Source: Arthrobacter sp. AFG20 (GTDB lineage Bacteria > Actinomycetota > Actinomycetes > Actinomycetales > Micrococcaceae). Taken from it: a stretch of 64,000 bases of DNA. Positions 54,574 to 63,764 of the stretch are shown in pieces. The position numbers and the translations under genes were made by a program. Numbering within the stretch: the stretch's first letter is position 1; each line of letters starts with the position of its first letter. The DNA lies in the NCBI RefSeq assembly GCF_002892795.1, contig NZ_PJMC01000012.1:103236-167235 (forward strand), read 5' to 3'. Below the pieces are notes generated by a model. That model saw only the letters and a list, made by a program, of their open reading frames with translations, ran no database searches and was not told the DNA's origin.

Positions 54574-56187
54574 GTGTCCCAAGAAGTGCAGAGCCCCGCC
54601 CGAGTGCACGAGATCCACAAGCAGGCCTCCCGCCGCCGCACGTTCGCCGTTATCTCCCACCCGGACGCCGGCAAGTCGACGCTCACCGAGGCCCTGGCCC
54701 TCCACGCCAAGGTGATCGGCACCGCGGGTGCTTCCAGCGGCAAGGCCAACCGCAAGGAGACGGTCTCGGACTGGATGCAGATGGAGAAGGACCGCGGCAT
54801 TTCCATCAGCTCGGCCGCCCTGCAGTTCTCCTACCGGGACACCGTGATCAACCTGCTGGACACCCCCGGCCACGCGGACTTCTCCGAGGACACCTACCGC
54901 GTGCTCGCCGCGGTGGACTGCGCCGTGATGCTCGTGGATGCGGCCAAGGGCCTTGAGACGCAGACCATGAAGCTGTTCGAGGTCTGCAAGCAGCGGAACC
55001 TCCCCATCATCACGGTCATCAACAAGTGGGACCGCCCGGGCCTGGACGCCCTGGCCCTCATGGACGAGATCACCGAGCGCACCGGGCTGCAGCCCATGCC
55101 CCTGACCTGGGCTGTGGGCATCTCCGGCGATTTCCGCGGCGTCTGGGACCTGCGCAACGACAGGTTCGCGCGCTTCCAGCGGAACAACGCAGGCGCCAGC
55201 ATCGCCCTCACCGAATACTTCACTCCGGAAGAGGCCGCTGAAAGCCAGGGCGGCAACTGGACGGACGCCGTCGACGAGGCTGGCTTGGTTATCGAGTCCA
55301 ACCTCGCCTTCGACGTCGAGAGCTTCCACGCCGGCAAGGCCACCCCCATCCTGTTCAGCTCCGCGGCGCTGAACTTCGGCGTCAAGGAACTTCTGGACGC
55401 CCTGGTGGACTTCGCCCCGCCGGCTGCGCCCCGGCCTGACATCGAGGGCACCCCGCGTGCCGTCGAGTCGCCGTTCTCCGGCTTCGTCTTTAAGGTCCAG
55501 GCAGGCATGAACAAGGCCCACCGCGACCACGTTGCCTTTATCCGCGTCTGCTCCGGCGTGTTCGAGCGCGGCATGGTGGTCACCCAGACCCGCACCGGAA
55601 AGTCGTTCGCCACGAAGTACGCGCAGCAGGTTTTCGGCCGGGAACGCGAGGTCATCGACGAGGCCTACCCGGGCGACGTCGTGGGCCTGGTCAACGCGTC
55701 CTCGCTGCGCGTGGGCGACAGCCTGTTCCTCGAGGAGCCCGTGGAGTTCCCGGCCATCCCGCTGTTCGCCCCCGAGCACTTCCAAGTTGCCCGGTCCAAG
55801 GACCCCAGCCGCTTCAAACAGTTCCGCCGCGGCATCGAGCAGCTCGAGCACGAGGGAGTCATCCAGGTGCTGCGCTCCGACGTGCGAGGCGACCAGGCGC
55901 CCGTGCTTGCCGCCGTCGGGCCCATGCAGTTCGAAGTGGTGGAGGACCGCATGGCGCACGACTTCAGCGCGCCCATGCGGCTGGAACGCCTTCCGTACTC
56001 CATGGCCAGGATTTCGACGGCGGACGCCATGCCGGCGCTGGCCAACGTGCCGGGCGCCGAGGTGCTGCTGCGGTCCGACGGCGAATACCTGGCCCTCTTC
56101 AACGATGTCTGGGCCCTGCGCCGCATCGAGAAGAACCATCCCGACCTCACGCTGCTGCCTATCGGGACGCACAACCCCGCAAAATAA
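54574..56187 (+). CDS. prfC: Peptide chain release factor 3
   Basis: Translational GTPase that recycles RF1 and RF2. 537 residues. P-loop SHPDAGKST at about 28-36, DTPGHADFSED and NKWDRPG are intact; RF3-specific SDWMQMEKDRGISISSA and the C-terminal domain (LPYSMARI) are present. GTG at 54574 is the start. It lies between disA and radA, which are neighbours in many actinobacteria. Confidence 0.95.
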   Translation: MSQEVQSPARVHEIHKQASRRRTFAVISHPDAGKSTLTEALALHAKVIGTAGASSGKANRKETVSDWMQMEKDRGISISSAALQFSYRDTVINLLDTPGHADFSEDTYRVLAAVDCAVMLVDAAKGLETQTMKLFEVCKQRNLPIITVINKWDRPGLDALALMDEITERTGLQPMPLTWAVGISGDFRGVWDLRNDRFARFQRNNAGASIALTEYFTPEEAAESQGGNWTDAVDEAGLVIESNLAFDVESFHAGKATPILFSSAALNFGVKELLDALVDFAPPAAPRPDIEGTPRAVESPFSGFVFKVQAGMNKAHRDHVAFIRVCSGVFERGMVVTQTRTGKSFATKYAQQVFGREREVIDEAYPGDVVGLVNASSLRVGDSLFLEEPVEFPAIPLFAPEHFQVARSKDPSRFKQFRRGIEQLEHEGVIQVLRSDVRGDQAPVLAAVGPMQFEVVEDRMAHDFSAPMRLERLPYSMARISTADAMPALANVPGAEVLLRSDGEYLALFNDVWALRRIEKNHPDLTLLPIGTHNPAK

Positions 56188-56249
56188 CCGCGCCAACGCG
56201 GGGCTCCGGCTCCGGAACGGTCTCCCAACCAACGAAGCAAGGTATCGCC

Positions 56250-57500
56250 GTGTCCACTAACCAGCCGTCTGCAGCAGCACCTGTTACAGGAGCAACCAGT
56301 GTCGTCGTGACCGGAATGGGTTCCATGAACCCGCTCGGGGCCACCGTGGCCGAGACCTGGGAGGCCATGCTGGCCGGGCGCTCGGGCATCGCGGCGCTGG
56401 AGGACGGCTGGGCTGAAGCCCTGCCGGTGCGCATCGCCGGCCGGGTCACCGCGGACCTGGGCGCGTTCCTGAGCACCCGCGAGCTGAAGCGGATGGACCG
56501 GTGCGGGCAGCTGGCGCTCGTTGCCTCCCGCGAAGCCTGGGAGCAGGCGGGGAAGCCGGGCGTCGAACCGGAGCGGTTCGCCGTCGTGATCGGATCGGCC
56601 TACGGCGGCATGGACACCGTTCTCGCGCAGGTCAGGGAACTGGACAACGGCGGCCCGCGCAAGGTTTCGCCGCACACCCTGACCCGGCTCATGGTGAACG
56701 GGCCGTCCGCGTGGGTTTCCATCGACCTCGGCGCCAAGGGCGGGGCACGCACTCCCGTCAGCGCCTGTGCGTCCGGGGCTGAGGCGATTGCCCAGGGTGC
56801 CGAAATGATCAGGTCCGGGGCGGCCGACGTCGTAATTGCCGGCGGCGTTGATGCCTGCGTCAACGACCTGATCATCAGCGGTTTCTCCCAGATCCGGGCG
56901 CTCTCCACCCGCAACGACGATCCGGCGCGGGCTTCGCGGCCGTTCGACCGGGACCGCGACGGGTTCGTGCTGTCCGAGGGGGCAGGGATCGTGGTGCTGG
57001 AAAGCGAAGACCACGCTCGTGCCCGGGGTGCGGAAGTGCTGGGCGGCATAGCCGGGGCAGCCGTGACCTCGGACGCGAACGACATCGTGGCAGCCGATCC
57101 GGACATGCAGGTGCGGGTCATGGAGAAGGCCCTCGCCTCCGCCGGCCTGCACGGGACGGACATCGGCTTCGTGCACGCGCACGCCACCTCGACTCCCGTG
57201 GGCGACCGGCTGGAGGCGCAGGCCATCAAGACCATTGCCGGTGACCAGGTCCCGGTGACCTCCACGAAGTCGCTCACCGGGCACCTGCTCGGCGGAGCGG
57301 GTGCGCTGGCCGCCATCGCCACGCTGCAGGCCCTCCGGACCGGCGACCTGCCCGGCACCTACAACGTGGCTGCCCTTGATCCCGAGGTGGACCTCAACGT
57401 CATCACCGGCACCGTCAGCGGCAGCACCGCGGCGGCGGGACTCGTCAATGCCTTCGGGTTCGGCGGGCACAGCGCGGCGCTCGTGGTCACGCGCGCCTGA
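56250..57500 (+). CDS. Beta-ketoacyl-ACP synthase II-type enzyme
   Basis: A KAS II/FabF-like condensing enzyme, 416 residues. Active residues are Cys173 (SACASG), His311 (HAHAT), Lys340 and His345 (KSLTGH). It stands apart from the fatty-acid fab cluster, with no acyl carrier protein nearby, so it may be an extra elongation enzyme or act in another lipid pathway. GTG at 56250 follows prfC by 62 bases and they may share a transcript. Confidence 0.88.
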   Translation: MSTNQPSAAAPVTGATSVVVTGMGSMNPLGATVAETWEAMLAGRSGIAALEDGWAEALPVRIAGRVTADLGAFLSTRELKRMDRCGQLALVASREAWEQAGKPGVEPERFAVVIGSAYGGMDTVLAQVRELDNGGPRKVSPHTLTRLMVNGPSAWVSIDLGAKGGARTPVSACASGAEAIAQGAEMIRSGAADVVIAGGVDACVNDLIISGFSQIRALSTRNDDPARASRPFDRDRDGFVLSEGAGIVVLESEDHARARGAEVLGGIAGAAVTSDANDIVAADPDMQVRVMEKALASAGLHGTDIGFVHAHATSTPVGDRLEAQAIKTIAGDQVPVTSTKSLTGHLLGGAGALAAIATLQALRTGDLPGTYNVAALDPEVDLNVITGTVSGSTAAAGLVNAFGFGGHSAALVVTRA

Positions 57501-57503
57501 CGC

Positions 57504-58328
57504 TCAACGCTTCCTTGTCCGAACCAGGGCAGCGGTCCCGGCGGCGAGGCCGAGCAGGCCTGCGCCGAGGCCGACGATGCCGAATGTGTTGTCGGGCGCG
57601 GCGGCGACCGGGGTGGTCGACGCTGCCGCAGCCGTGTCCGCAGTTGCTGTGTCTGCAGTCGTGCTGCCTGCGGCGGGAGCCGCTGCGGCGGCCGGTGCCG
57701 CATGGGAATGCTCGTCCGCGGCCGCAGTGGTGACGAACGAGGGGACCGGGTGCTCGGGCTCGGGCTGGCCGGCGGTTTCGGGCTGGTTCCAGTTCACCAC
57801 CGTTCCGTCGGAGTAGGTCTGTGCGGCAGGCAGGGCCACTGTGGTCCCGGCCTCCGGAAGCCGCCCGACGGAGATGGAGAACGTCTGGTACTCATGCTGG
57901 CCAAGCTGATGGGCGGCGTCCGCGGTCCAGGTGACCGTGGCGGGGGCCTTGGTGATCTTGGCCCCTTCCACGGTGACCGGCGCGGGCAGGGCCGCCTCGG
58001 CGATTTTGGCCGTCCAGCCGTCCATGGGCTTGACCGAAACGGAGGTGAACGGCGTTGCCGTGGGCAGCGTGACGGTGACTTTGGTGGTCTTGGCGGCAGC
58101 GGACTCGTTGGGAACCCGGAAGGTCAGCTGCGAGAAGCCGCCGGCGGCGGTTGAGGCGGGATCCACGTGGACGTGGGCGGATGCTGAGCCCACGCCCAGG
58201 ACCATGAGGCCAGCCGCCGCCGTGATAACTGTGGCGGTTTTAAGGGCAGAAGTTTTCAGTTCGGAGGCTTTCGAGGCAGAAGTTTTCGGTGTCCGGTACT
58301 TCATTGCACGGGTGTTTGAGGTAGCCAT
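57504..58328 (-). CDS. YcnI-family (DUF1775) cell-surface protein, copy A
   Basis: 274 residues. Signal peptide about 1-51 ends ...GSASA, giving a mature protein that starts His-Val-His-Val-Asp-Pro; YcnI of Bacillus binds Cu(II) through an N-terminal His. DUF1775 covers about 52-185 (GGFSQLTFRVPNES, VKPMDGWTAKI, WTADAAHQLGQHEYQTF). A Pro/His linker and a C-terminal membrane anchor (about 245-268) follow, with a basic end RTRKR. The signal region carries a DNA repeat (cagaagttttc twice). Mirror image of 60066-60839. Confidence 0.88.
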   Translation of the reverse strand: MATSNTRAMKYRTPKTSASKASELKTSALKTATVITAAAGLMVLGVGSASAHVHVDPASTAAGGFSQLTFRVPNESAAAKTTKVTVTLPTATPFTSVSVKPMDGWTAKIAEAALPAPVTVEGAKITKAPATVTWTADAAHQLGQHEYQTFSISVGRLPEAGTTVALPAAQTYSDGTVVNWNQPETAGQPEPEHPVPSFVTTAAADEHSHAAPAAAAAPAAGSTTADTATADTAAAASTTPVAAAPDNTFGIVGLGAGLLGLAAGTAALVRTRKR

Positions 58329-58441
58329 GACAGGGCCTTTCGCGGGTGCTGCCGCGCTCGTGTCGAGGGGCAGCAGGGGGATGGATGGTCAGGCAGCGTC
58401 CCGGCACCCCTCCGCAGGCTGGTTGGCCATACGCAGGTATG

Positions 58442-59062
58442 TTACTGAATGGTGCGCGGGAGGGCAGCCAAGGGCGGGCCGCGAAGAGTGTCATGCCTCA
58501 GGTTGCGGCGCTCAGCAGCGACGAAGACCGTTGGCCAGGCCGCAGGACGGTGGCTGGCGGGTGTGAGCCCGGCGGGCCGGGGGAGCCGCACCAGCGGCCG
58601 GAGCCATGCCAGGAGCTGCCACAGTGCGGCCTCGCCCTTCCGCAACAGCCAGGCGGTTGCCAGGGTGGCGAGGAGGTGGCCTGCCAGCATGGCGGGCGAA
58701 TCGGCGCCGTGGTCCATGGCAACGGTTTCCATTGCCGCCGTGCAGTTCAGCCCCGCGTGCCCGTAGTGCATCAGTGGGGCAAGTGACAGCTGGGGCAGGC
58801 AGGAAGCACCGGGGGAGAAAGCTGCGAAGGCCGTGTGCAGCGTCAGCTGGCCGGCGCCAAGAACGCCGAACAGGACAGCGAACGACAGCTGCCGCCGTGC
58901 GAGCCAGGCGGCCGGGGCCAACAGGACTGCTGCCGTCACGGCAACAGTCCCGATGCCCGGAAGCTGCCCACCACCCAGCACGTGGCCGGCCACGGCAAGG
59001 GAGACCGCCAGTGAAGTGACCAGGGCTGCGCGGAAGAGGCGCAGGGGACCTCGGAGTTCCAT
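58442..59062 (-). CDS. His-containing membrane protein, copy A
   Basis: 206 residues with about four membrane segments. Family features shared with the gene at 59267 are RLFRxxLxxSL, GHxxGGGQLP, LGAGQLxLHxAF and AGHLLATLATAWLLxxGExxL. An extracytoplasmic loop is rich in His, Cys and Met (HYGHAGLNCTAAMETVAMDHG), suitable for metal binding. It lies downstream of a divergent promoter and upstream of YcnI copy A on the same strand. Not previously named, to my knowledge. Confidence 0.75.
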   Translation of the reverse strand: MELRGPLRLFRAALVTSLAVSLAVAGHVLGGGQLPGIGTVAVTAAVLLAPAAWLARRQLSFAVLFGVLGAGQLTLHTAFAAFSPGASCLPQLSLAPLMHYGHAGLNCTAAMETVAMDHGADSPAMLAGHLLATLATAWLLRKGEAALWQLLAWLRPLVRLPRPAGLTPASHRPAAWPTVFVAAERRNLRHDTLRGPPLAALPRTIQ

Positions 59063-59266
59063 CGGTGCCTCCCTCCATCAGGCCCGGAGCTGCTGTGACA
59101 CCCCGACCGTAAACACGGCAGCGTGGGAAAACCTTGGGCCCCGCCCCGGTTTGTTACAGCTCTGGGCGGCCCGGAATGGTGGTCCGGAAGCAGCAGCGGC
59201 AGGGGCTGCCCCGTAGAATTGCTGTGACCTCCGCTCTGCCCGCCGATCTTGTGGAAAGGACCGCTG

Positions 59267-59908
59267 ATGACGCCCCGTGCCTCGTTCCGGCTTTTCCGTA
59301 CTGGGCTGATCGGCTCGCTCATTATCGGCTTTGCCGCTGGCGGGCACCTTGCGGGCGGCGGCCAGCTTCCCTCAGCGGCCATCCTGGCGGCGCTGTTCGC
59401 CGTGACACTGGTTCCCGTCGCCGCACTGACGCGGTTCCGCCTCTCCGGCCCTGCCTTGGTGTCATTGCTGGGTGCCGGCCAATTGTGGCTGCACTGGGCC
59501 CTCGATGCGCTGGGCGGCGCGGGTCCGGCCGCACCGGAGTCCGCTGCGCTGATGCGCGACCATGCCGGCCACGCGGGTGCTTTGCATCCGGGTGCCATAA
59601 CTCCAGACGCGCTGGCCGCCGCAGGCTCGGCAGCCGCCGGAAGCGTCCATTCCGCGGCATCCGACGGCATCATGTTCGCCGCGCACGCCGTGGCCACCCT
59701 CTGCACCGCCGTCCTGCTGGCGCGCGGGGAACGCGTGCTGTCAGCCCTTGCTTCCTGGCTGCAGCCGCTTATCCGCCTGCCCATACCGGCAGTTATCCTT
59801 CCCGCCCGCGTCCCCGCGCCATTTCCAGCCCCGGCGCTCCTCCCGCGGACGCGCCTGGGCGTCCGGCTGCCAACCCGGCGTGGGCCGCCGGTGCCTTTGG
59901 CCGCCTAG
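59267..59908 (+). CDS. His-containing membrane protein, copy B
   Basis: 213 residues, paralogous to copy A: RLFRTGLIGSL, GGHLAGGGQLP, LLGAGQLWLHWALDAL and AAHAVATLCTAVLLARGE. The loop between helices 3 and 4 has His and Met (MRDHAGHAGALHPG). The C-terminus is Pro/Arg-rich. ATG at 59267 has GGAAAGGA upstream. It is divergent from copy A, the two starts being 204 bases apart, and leads to YcnI copy B. Confidence 0.75.
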   Translation: MTPRASFRLFRTGLIGSLIIGFAAGGHLAGGGQLPSAAILAALFAVTLVPVAALTRFRLSGPALVSLLGAGQLWLHWALDALGGAGPAAPESAALMRDHAGHAGALHPGAITPDALAAAGSAAAGSVHSAASDGIMFAAHAVATLCTAVLLARGERVLSALASWLQPLIRLPIPAVILPARVPAPFPAPALLPRTRLGVRLPTRRGPPVPLAA

Positions 59909-60065
59909 ACGGGTTCCTTTCAGAACGGGCTGGTCCTTCACGGACGGTTCCGCTTTTCAGGCAGGGCCCGACGGCGGCGTGCAGCTACCTGCCCGTGTCG
60001 CCTTGATGGCGCATTGATGGTGCACGGGCCCCTGACTGATTTTTTCTTTGAAAGGCATTGCCCCC

Positions 60066-60839
60066 ATGAACACCTCCATTCGCCGTACCCTCAAGACCGC
60101 CGCCGCCGCCTCCCTCACCGCCGGCCTCCTGGCCGCCGGTGCCGCCGCCGCCTCCGCGCACGTCACGGTCGACCCCTCCGCAACCGCCGAGGGCGGCTTC
60201 ACCAAGCTGACGTTCAGCGTTCCGAACGAATCGGAGACGGCCAAGACCAACCGGCTGGAGGTCAAGCTCCCCACCGACACCCCGCTGACCTCGGTCTCCG
60301 TGAAGCCGATGGACGGCTGGAAGGCGCAGGTGGTCACCACCACCCTGCCGAAGCCGGTGGAAATTGCGGGCGCAACGGTTACCAAGGCCCCCACCAGCGT
60401 GATCTGGACCGCCGATGCGGACCACCAGATCGGGCAAAAGGAATTCCAGACCTTCACTCTGTCCGTGGGCCGGCTCCCGGCAGCGGGGACCACCCTGATG
60501 CTGCCCGCGGCCCAGGGCTACACTGACGGCACCACCGTCAACTGGGCCGACGCGGCCGAGTCCGAACACGACCACGCGTCCGTAACCTCCTCCGCCGCAG
60601 CTTCTGCTCCGGCCTCTGAAGCGAAGGAGCACCACCCCGCGCCCTCGTTCGTCGTCACGGCAGCGGAAGCCGCTGATGGTTCCGCAACGGCCACGCCGGA
60701 GGCCGCGCCGGCGTCGGAAACGCAGGCTACAGATTCCAACGGCGGCCAGGCCGCGGGCTGGATCGGGCTGGTAGCCGGTCTTCTTGGCCTCGCCGCGGGC
60801 GCCACGGCCCTGGTCCGCACCCGGGCGGTCAAGAAGTAG
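60066..60839 (+). CDS. YcnI-family (DUF1775) cell-surface protein, copy B
   Basis: 257 residues. The signal peptide ends AAASA and the mature protein starts His-Val-Thr-Val-Asp-Pro, again with the N-terminal His. DUF1775 spans about 35-170 (GGFTKLTFSVPNES, VKPMDGWKAQV, WTADADHQIGQKEFQTF). A His-containing linker (SEHDHAS, KEHHPAP) and one C-terminal helix (WIGLVAGLLGLAAGATALV) with basic end follow. ATG at 60066 has AAAGG 10 bases upstream; TTG at 60048 is an alternative. Confidence 0.88.
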   Translation: MNTSIRRTLKTAAAASLTAGLLAAGAAAASAHVTVDPSATAEGGFTKLTFSVPNESETAKTNRLEVKLPTDTPLTSVSVKPMDGWKAQVVTTTLPKPVEIAGATVTKAPTSVIWTADADHQIGQKEFQTFTLSVGRLPAAGTTLMLPAAQGYTDGTTVNWADAAESEHDHASVTSSAAASAPASEAKEHHPAPSFVVTAAEAADGSATATPEAAPASETQATDSNGGQAAGWIGLVAGLLGLAAGATALVRTRAVKK

Positions 60840-60874
60840 CCAGGGCTGTATCAACGAGGGCTGCATCAAACAGC

Positions 60875-60922
60875 AGCGGCCCGCGCCATCTCCTGGAGCT
60901 GCCAGGGACGGCGCGGGCCGCT
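60875..60922. terminator. Bidirectional terminator between YcnI-B and radA
   Basis: A perfect 13-bp stem (agcggcccgcgcc with ggcgcgggccgct) with an inner cctgg/ccagg pair in its loop, followed by TTT on the plus strand. Lies between two converging genes. Confidence 0.75.
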
Positions 60923-60963
60923 TTCGGCTGAACGGCGAACAGATGCGCCGGCCTAGCTGATGC

Positions 60964-62343
60964 TCACGGCTTGGTGATGAGCAGTTCGAGGACCTCGGTC
61001 AGGTGGCCCACTTCCTTCACGGTGAAGCCTGCCGGGACCGGGCCAGGACCGGTGGGGCTGGCGGGGACCACGGCGTGCGTGAACCCCAGCCGGTGGGCCT
61101 CATGGATGCGCTGGTTGATGCCTGGGACCGGGCGGACCTCGCCGGCCAGGCCCACCTCACCGAAGGCGATCAGGCGCTGCGGCAGGGGTTTCTTGTGCTT
61201 CGCGGACGCCACTGCCAGGGCTACAGCGAGGTCGGTGGCCGGCTCGCCGAGCTTCACGCCGCCCACCGTGGCCACGTAGGAATCGTCCTTCTGCAGCTGG
61301 CACCCGGCACGCTGCTGCAGCACTGCCAGGAGCATGGCCACCCGGGAACTGTCCAGGCCGCTGGTTGCCCGGCGCGGCTGTGAGTTCTGGGTCTCGGCGA
61401 GCAGGGACTGCACCTCGGCAAGCAGCGGCCTGCGGCCCTCCATGGTGACGGTGATGCAGGTGCCGGATACCGGGTCCTTGGTGCGGGTGACGAACAGCCC
61501 GCTCGGATCGGCGAGGCCCAGGATGCCGTCCTCGGTGAGGTCGAAGCAGCCCACGTCGTCGGTGGGCCCGTAGCGGTTCTTGACCGCCCGGAGCAGGCGG
61601 AGGCGGGAGTGGCGCTCGCCCTCGAACTGGCACACGACGTCCACCAGGTGCTCCAGCAGGCGGGGCCCGGCGATGGAGCCATCCTTGGTCACATGTCCCA
61701 CCAGCAGCGTGGTCATGTTCCGGCGCTTAGCCGCCGAGATGATGGAGGCGGCAACCTCACGGACCTGGGAGACGCCACCGGAACTGCCCTCCACGTCCGC
61801 GCTGCTGAGCGTCTGCACGGAGTCCACCACCAGCAGCTTCGGTTCCACCTTCTCCACCTGGCCGAGGGCCTGGCCAAGGTCGGTCTCCGCTGAGAGGTAG
61901 AGGGTGTCTGCGATCGCGCTGATCCGCTCCGCCCGCAGCTTCACCTGGGCAGCCGATTCCTCGCCTGTCACATACAGGACGCTCTGCCCGGTCCGGGCGA
62001 ACTTGGCAGCCACGTCCAGCAGCAGCGTGGACTTTCCCACGCCGGGCTCGCCCGCGAGCAGGATGACGGCACCGGGAACCACGCCGCCGCCGAGCACGCG
62101 GTCCAGTTCGTCCACGCCGGTGGGCAGGTAGGCTGCCGTGGTGGCGTCAATCTCGGCAATGGGGCGGGCTGGCTCCAGAACTGTTGTGGCCGCCGTCGTA
62201 CGTGCCACCGCGGCGCCGGTTTCCTCAACGGTGCCCCACGCTTGGCACTCACCGCAGCGGCCCACCCACTTGACCGCAGTCCAGCCGCATTCCGCGCATT
62301 TATAGCCCGGCGCCTTGGAAACCCGGGAAGTCTTTGTAGCCAT
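60964..62343 (-). CDS. radA: DNA repair protein RadA/Sms
   Basis: RecA-like branch-migration helicase in recombinational repair, 459 residues. A four-Cys zinc finger (Cys16, 19, 30, 33), Walker A GEPGVGKST at 98-106, the RadA-specific KNRYG and a C-terminal Lon-like domain (FGEVGLAGEVRPVPGI) are visible. ATG at 62343. It is next to disA in many actinobacteria but not here. Confidence 0.95.
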   Translation of the reverse strand: MATKTSRVSKAPGYKCAECGWTAVKWVGRCGECQAWGTVEETGAAVARTTAATTVLEPARPIAEIDATTAAYLPTGVDELDRVLGGGVVPGAVILLAGEPGVGKSTLLLDVAAKFARTGQSVLYVTGEESAAQVKLRAERISAIADTLYLSAETDLGQALGQVEKVEPKLLVVDSVQTLSSADVEGSSGGVSQVREVAASIISAAKRRNMTTLLVGHVTKDGSIAGPRLLEHLVDVVCQFEGERHSRLRLLRAVKNRYGPTDDVGCFDLTEDGILGLADPSGLFVTRTKDPVSGTCITVTMEGRRPLLAEVQSLLAETQNSQPRRATSGLDSSRVAMLLAVLQQRAGCQLQKDDSYVATVGGVKLGEPATDLAVALAVASAKHKKPLPQRLIAFGEVGLAGEVRPVPGINQRIHEAHRLGFTHAVVPASPTGPGPVPAGFTVKEVGHLTEVLELLITKP

Positions 62344-62380
62344 TGCTCCACACTAACCGGGGGCTGTGACAATCCCCGAC

Positions 62381-62499
62381 CGCACCCTAACCTCGCAAGC
62401 TCGGCCAGGGAACCCGGCGGCCGTGGGCCCACCACCGCACCCTAACCTCGCAAGCTCGGCCAGGGAACCCGGCGGCCGTGGGCCCACCACCGCACCCTA
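62381..62499. repeat. Perfect 55-bp tandem repeat
   Basis: Two complete copies start at 62381 and 62436; a third partial copy (cgcacccta) at 62491 supplies the stop codon of the minus-strand FUSC gene. It lies between radA and that gene. The two full copies are identical, so the duplication is recent or conserved by conversion. Confidence 0.9.
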
Positions 62500-63621
62500 C
62501 AGCGGCGGCAGGAGGTCGCGCGCCTCGCGGGAATCGATGCCGGTGGCTTCCAGCAGGTCCACCATTAGCGGCCGGAACAGCATCACCACGGTTTCGCCCT
62601 CGAGCTTCTGCACCTTCAGCATCCTCGGATGCAGCCGCCCGGCGATCTCGCCCAGGTCCTGCCGCGCGCTGCGCAGGTGGGCATCGCGGGCACCCTCCTG
62701 CACCTCAGCGAGGCCGAGCGAGAGCTCATCCACCGCCGCCCCTGTCTCCAGCAGCACCTCGGCAATGTTCTCGGTGGCTTCGTCCGACAGTGCGGCGTGG
62801 TTGATGGAACTCGTGAGCCGGCGTGCGAAGACGCGGCTGTTGCGCAGGGCAAGGTCGATGTACTCAAGCGACTGCTCCAGCCGGTCCAGTTCATCCCGGT
62901 GCCGCCGGTAGGCGGGCGCCAGCGTTGCCACCTCGCCGGATGCCCGCAGCGAGTGCCGCATGGCATCCACCAGCGGCTGGCTGTTCCGGCCCCGGACCAG
63001 GGCGTGCCAGGCCCGGGTGGAATCGCTCTCAACCAGTGCCGCAGCGCATTCCCGCAGCACTTCCGCGAGTTCATGAAGCAGCTTCTGGACGTCCTTTCGC
63101 GGCTCCCGGCGGGGATCCTTGGGCGCCAGGATGGTGACAAGCAGCGCGACCACGCCGCCCACAACGGCGTCGATGCTGCGGGTGAAGGGGCCGCCGGCAG
63201 GCGCCGGCAACAGCACCACCAGCAGCGACTGCAACGCCAGCTGGGTGGTGAAGATGTTGCCGCTGTCCAGGAAGCGGGCCAGCAGGATGGAGGTCAAAAG
63301 CACGACGGCGGCCTGCCAGATCCCGGCCCCGAGCCAGTGGAGCAGCATGTCGCCCACGGCGATGCCGATGGTGCAACCCAGGCCCACCTCCATCACCCTC
63401 CGCATGCGCAGGTCGCGGGAGAAACCGAGGGCGATCAGGGCAGACGTGGCGGCGAACAACGGTCCGGTGTGGCCCAGGACGTACTCGGCAAACGCGTAGG
63501 CTCCCACGGCGCCGAAGGTCATCTGGATCCCGGGGACCAGTGAGTTCCGGCTCCGGACCATCCCAGTCCTGATCCGGCCGCGAAGGAAACGTCTGCTGGC
63601 GGAGAGTCCGGTCTGGGGCAT
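62497..63621 (-). CDS. FUSC/aromatic-acid exporter-like membrane protein
   Basis: 374 residues. The N-terminal 150 residues have about six hydrophobic segments (GAVGAYAFAEYVLG, PLFAATSALIALGF, VGLGCTIGIAVGDMLLHW, AAVVLLTSILLARF, LALQSLLVVLLPAP, AVVGGVVALLVTILAP), followed by a long cytoplasmic helical domain typical of the FUSC/DUF939 family. Relatives export aromatic acids or polyamines, but the substrate here is unknown. ATG at 63621. Its stop codon is part of the tandem repeat downstream. Confidence 0.8.
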   Translation of the reverse strand: MPQTGLSASRRFLRGRIRTGMVRSRNSLVPGIQMTFGAVGAYAFAEYVLGHTGPLFAATSALIALGFSRDLRMRRVMEVGLGCTIGIAVGDMLLHWLGAGIWQAAVVLLTSILLARFLDSGNIFTTQLALQSLLVVLLPAPAGGPFTRSIDAVVGGVVALLVTILAPKDPRREPRKDVQKLLHELAEVLRECAAALVESDSTRAWHALVRGRNSQPLVDAMRHSLRASGEVATLAPAYRRHRDELDRLEQSLEYIDLALRNSRVFARRLTSSINHAALSDEATENIAEVLLETGAAVDELSLGLAEVQEGARDAHLRSARQDLGEIAGRLHPRMLKVQKLEGETVVMLFRPLMVDLLEATGIDSREARDLLPPL

Positions 63622-63712
63622 GGCTTCAGTCTATTGCGGGAGCTGCCACGGACCGGGAACCAACGGACCGGTTGCAGTCCGTCGGATGACCGGCCCCGGA
63701 ACCGCAAAAGAA

Positions 63713-63746
63713 AGGGCCGCCGTCGCGGTGCAGCGACGGCGGCCCT
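63713..63746 (-). terminator. Terminator of the aldehyde dehydrogenase gene
   Basis: A perfect 14-bp stem (agggccgccgtcgc with its complement) with a 6-base loop. On the minus strand it is followed by TTTCTTTTG. It lies 18 bases after the ALDH stop. Confidence 0.85.
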
Positions 63747-63764
63747 GACATTCAGGTGGTCCGG

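Noticed and set aside
62381..62499. CRISPR-like array
   Set aside because: Units are directly contiguous with no spacers, only two full copies exist, and no cas genes are present.
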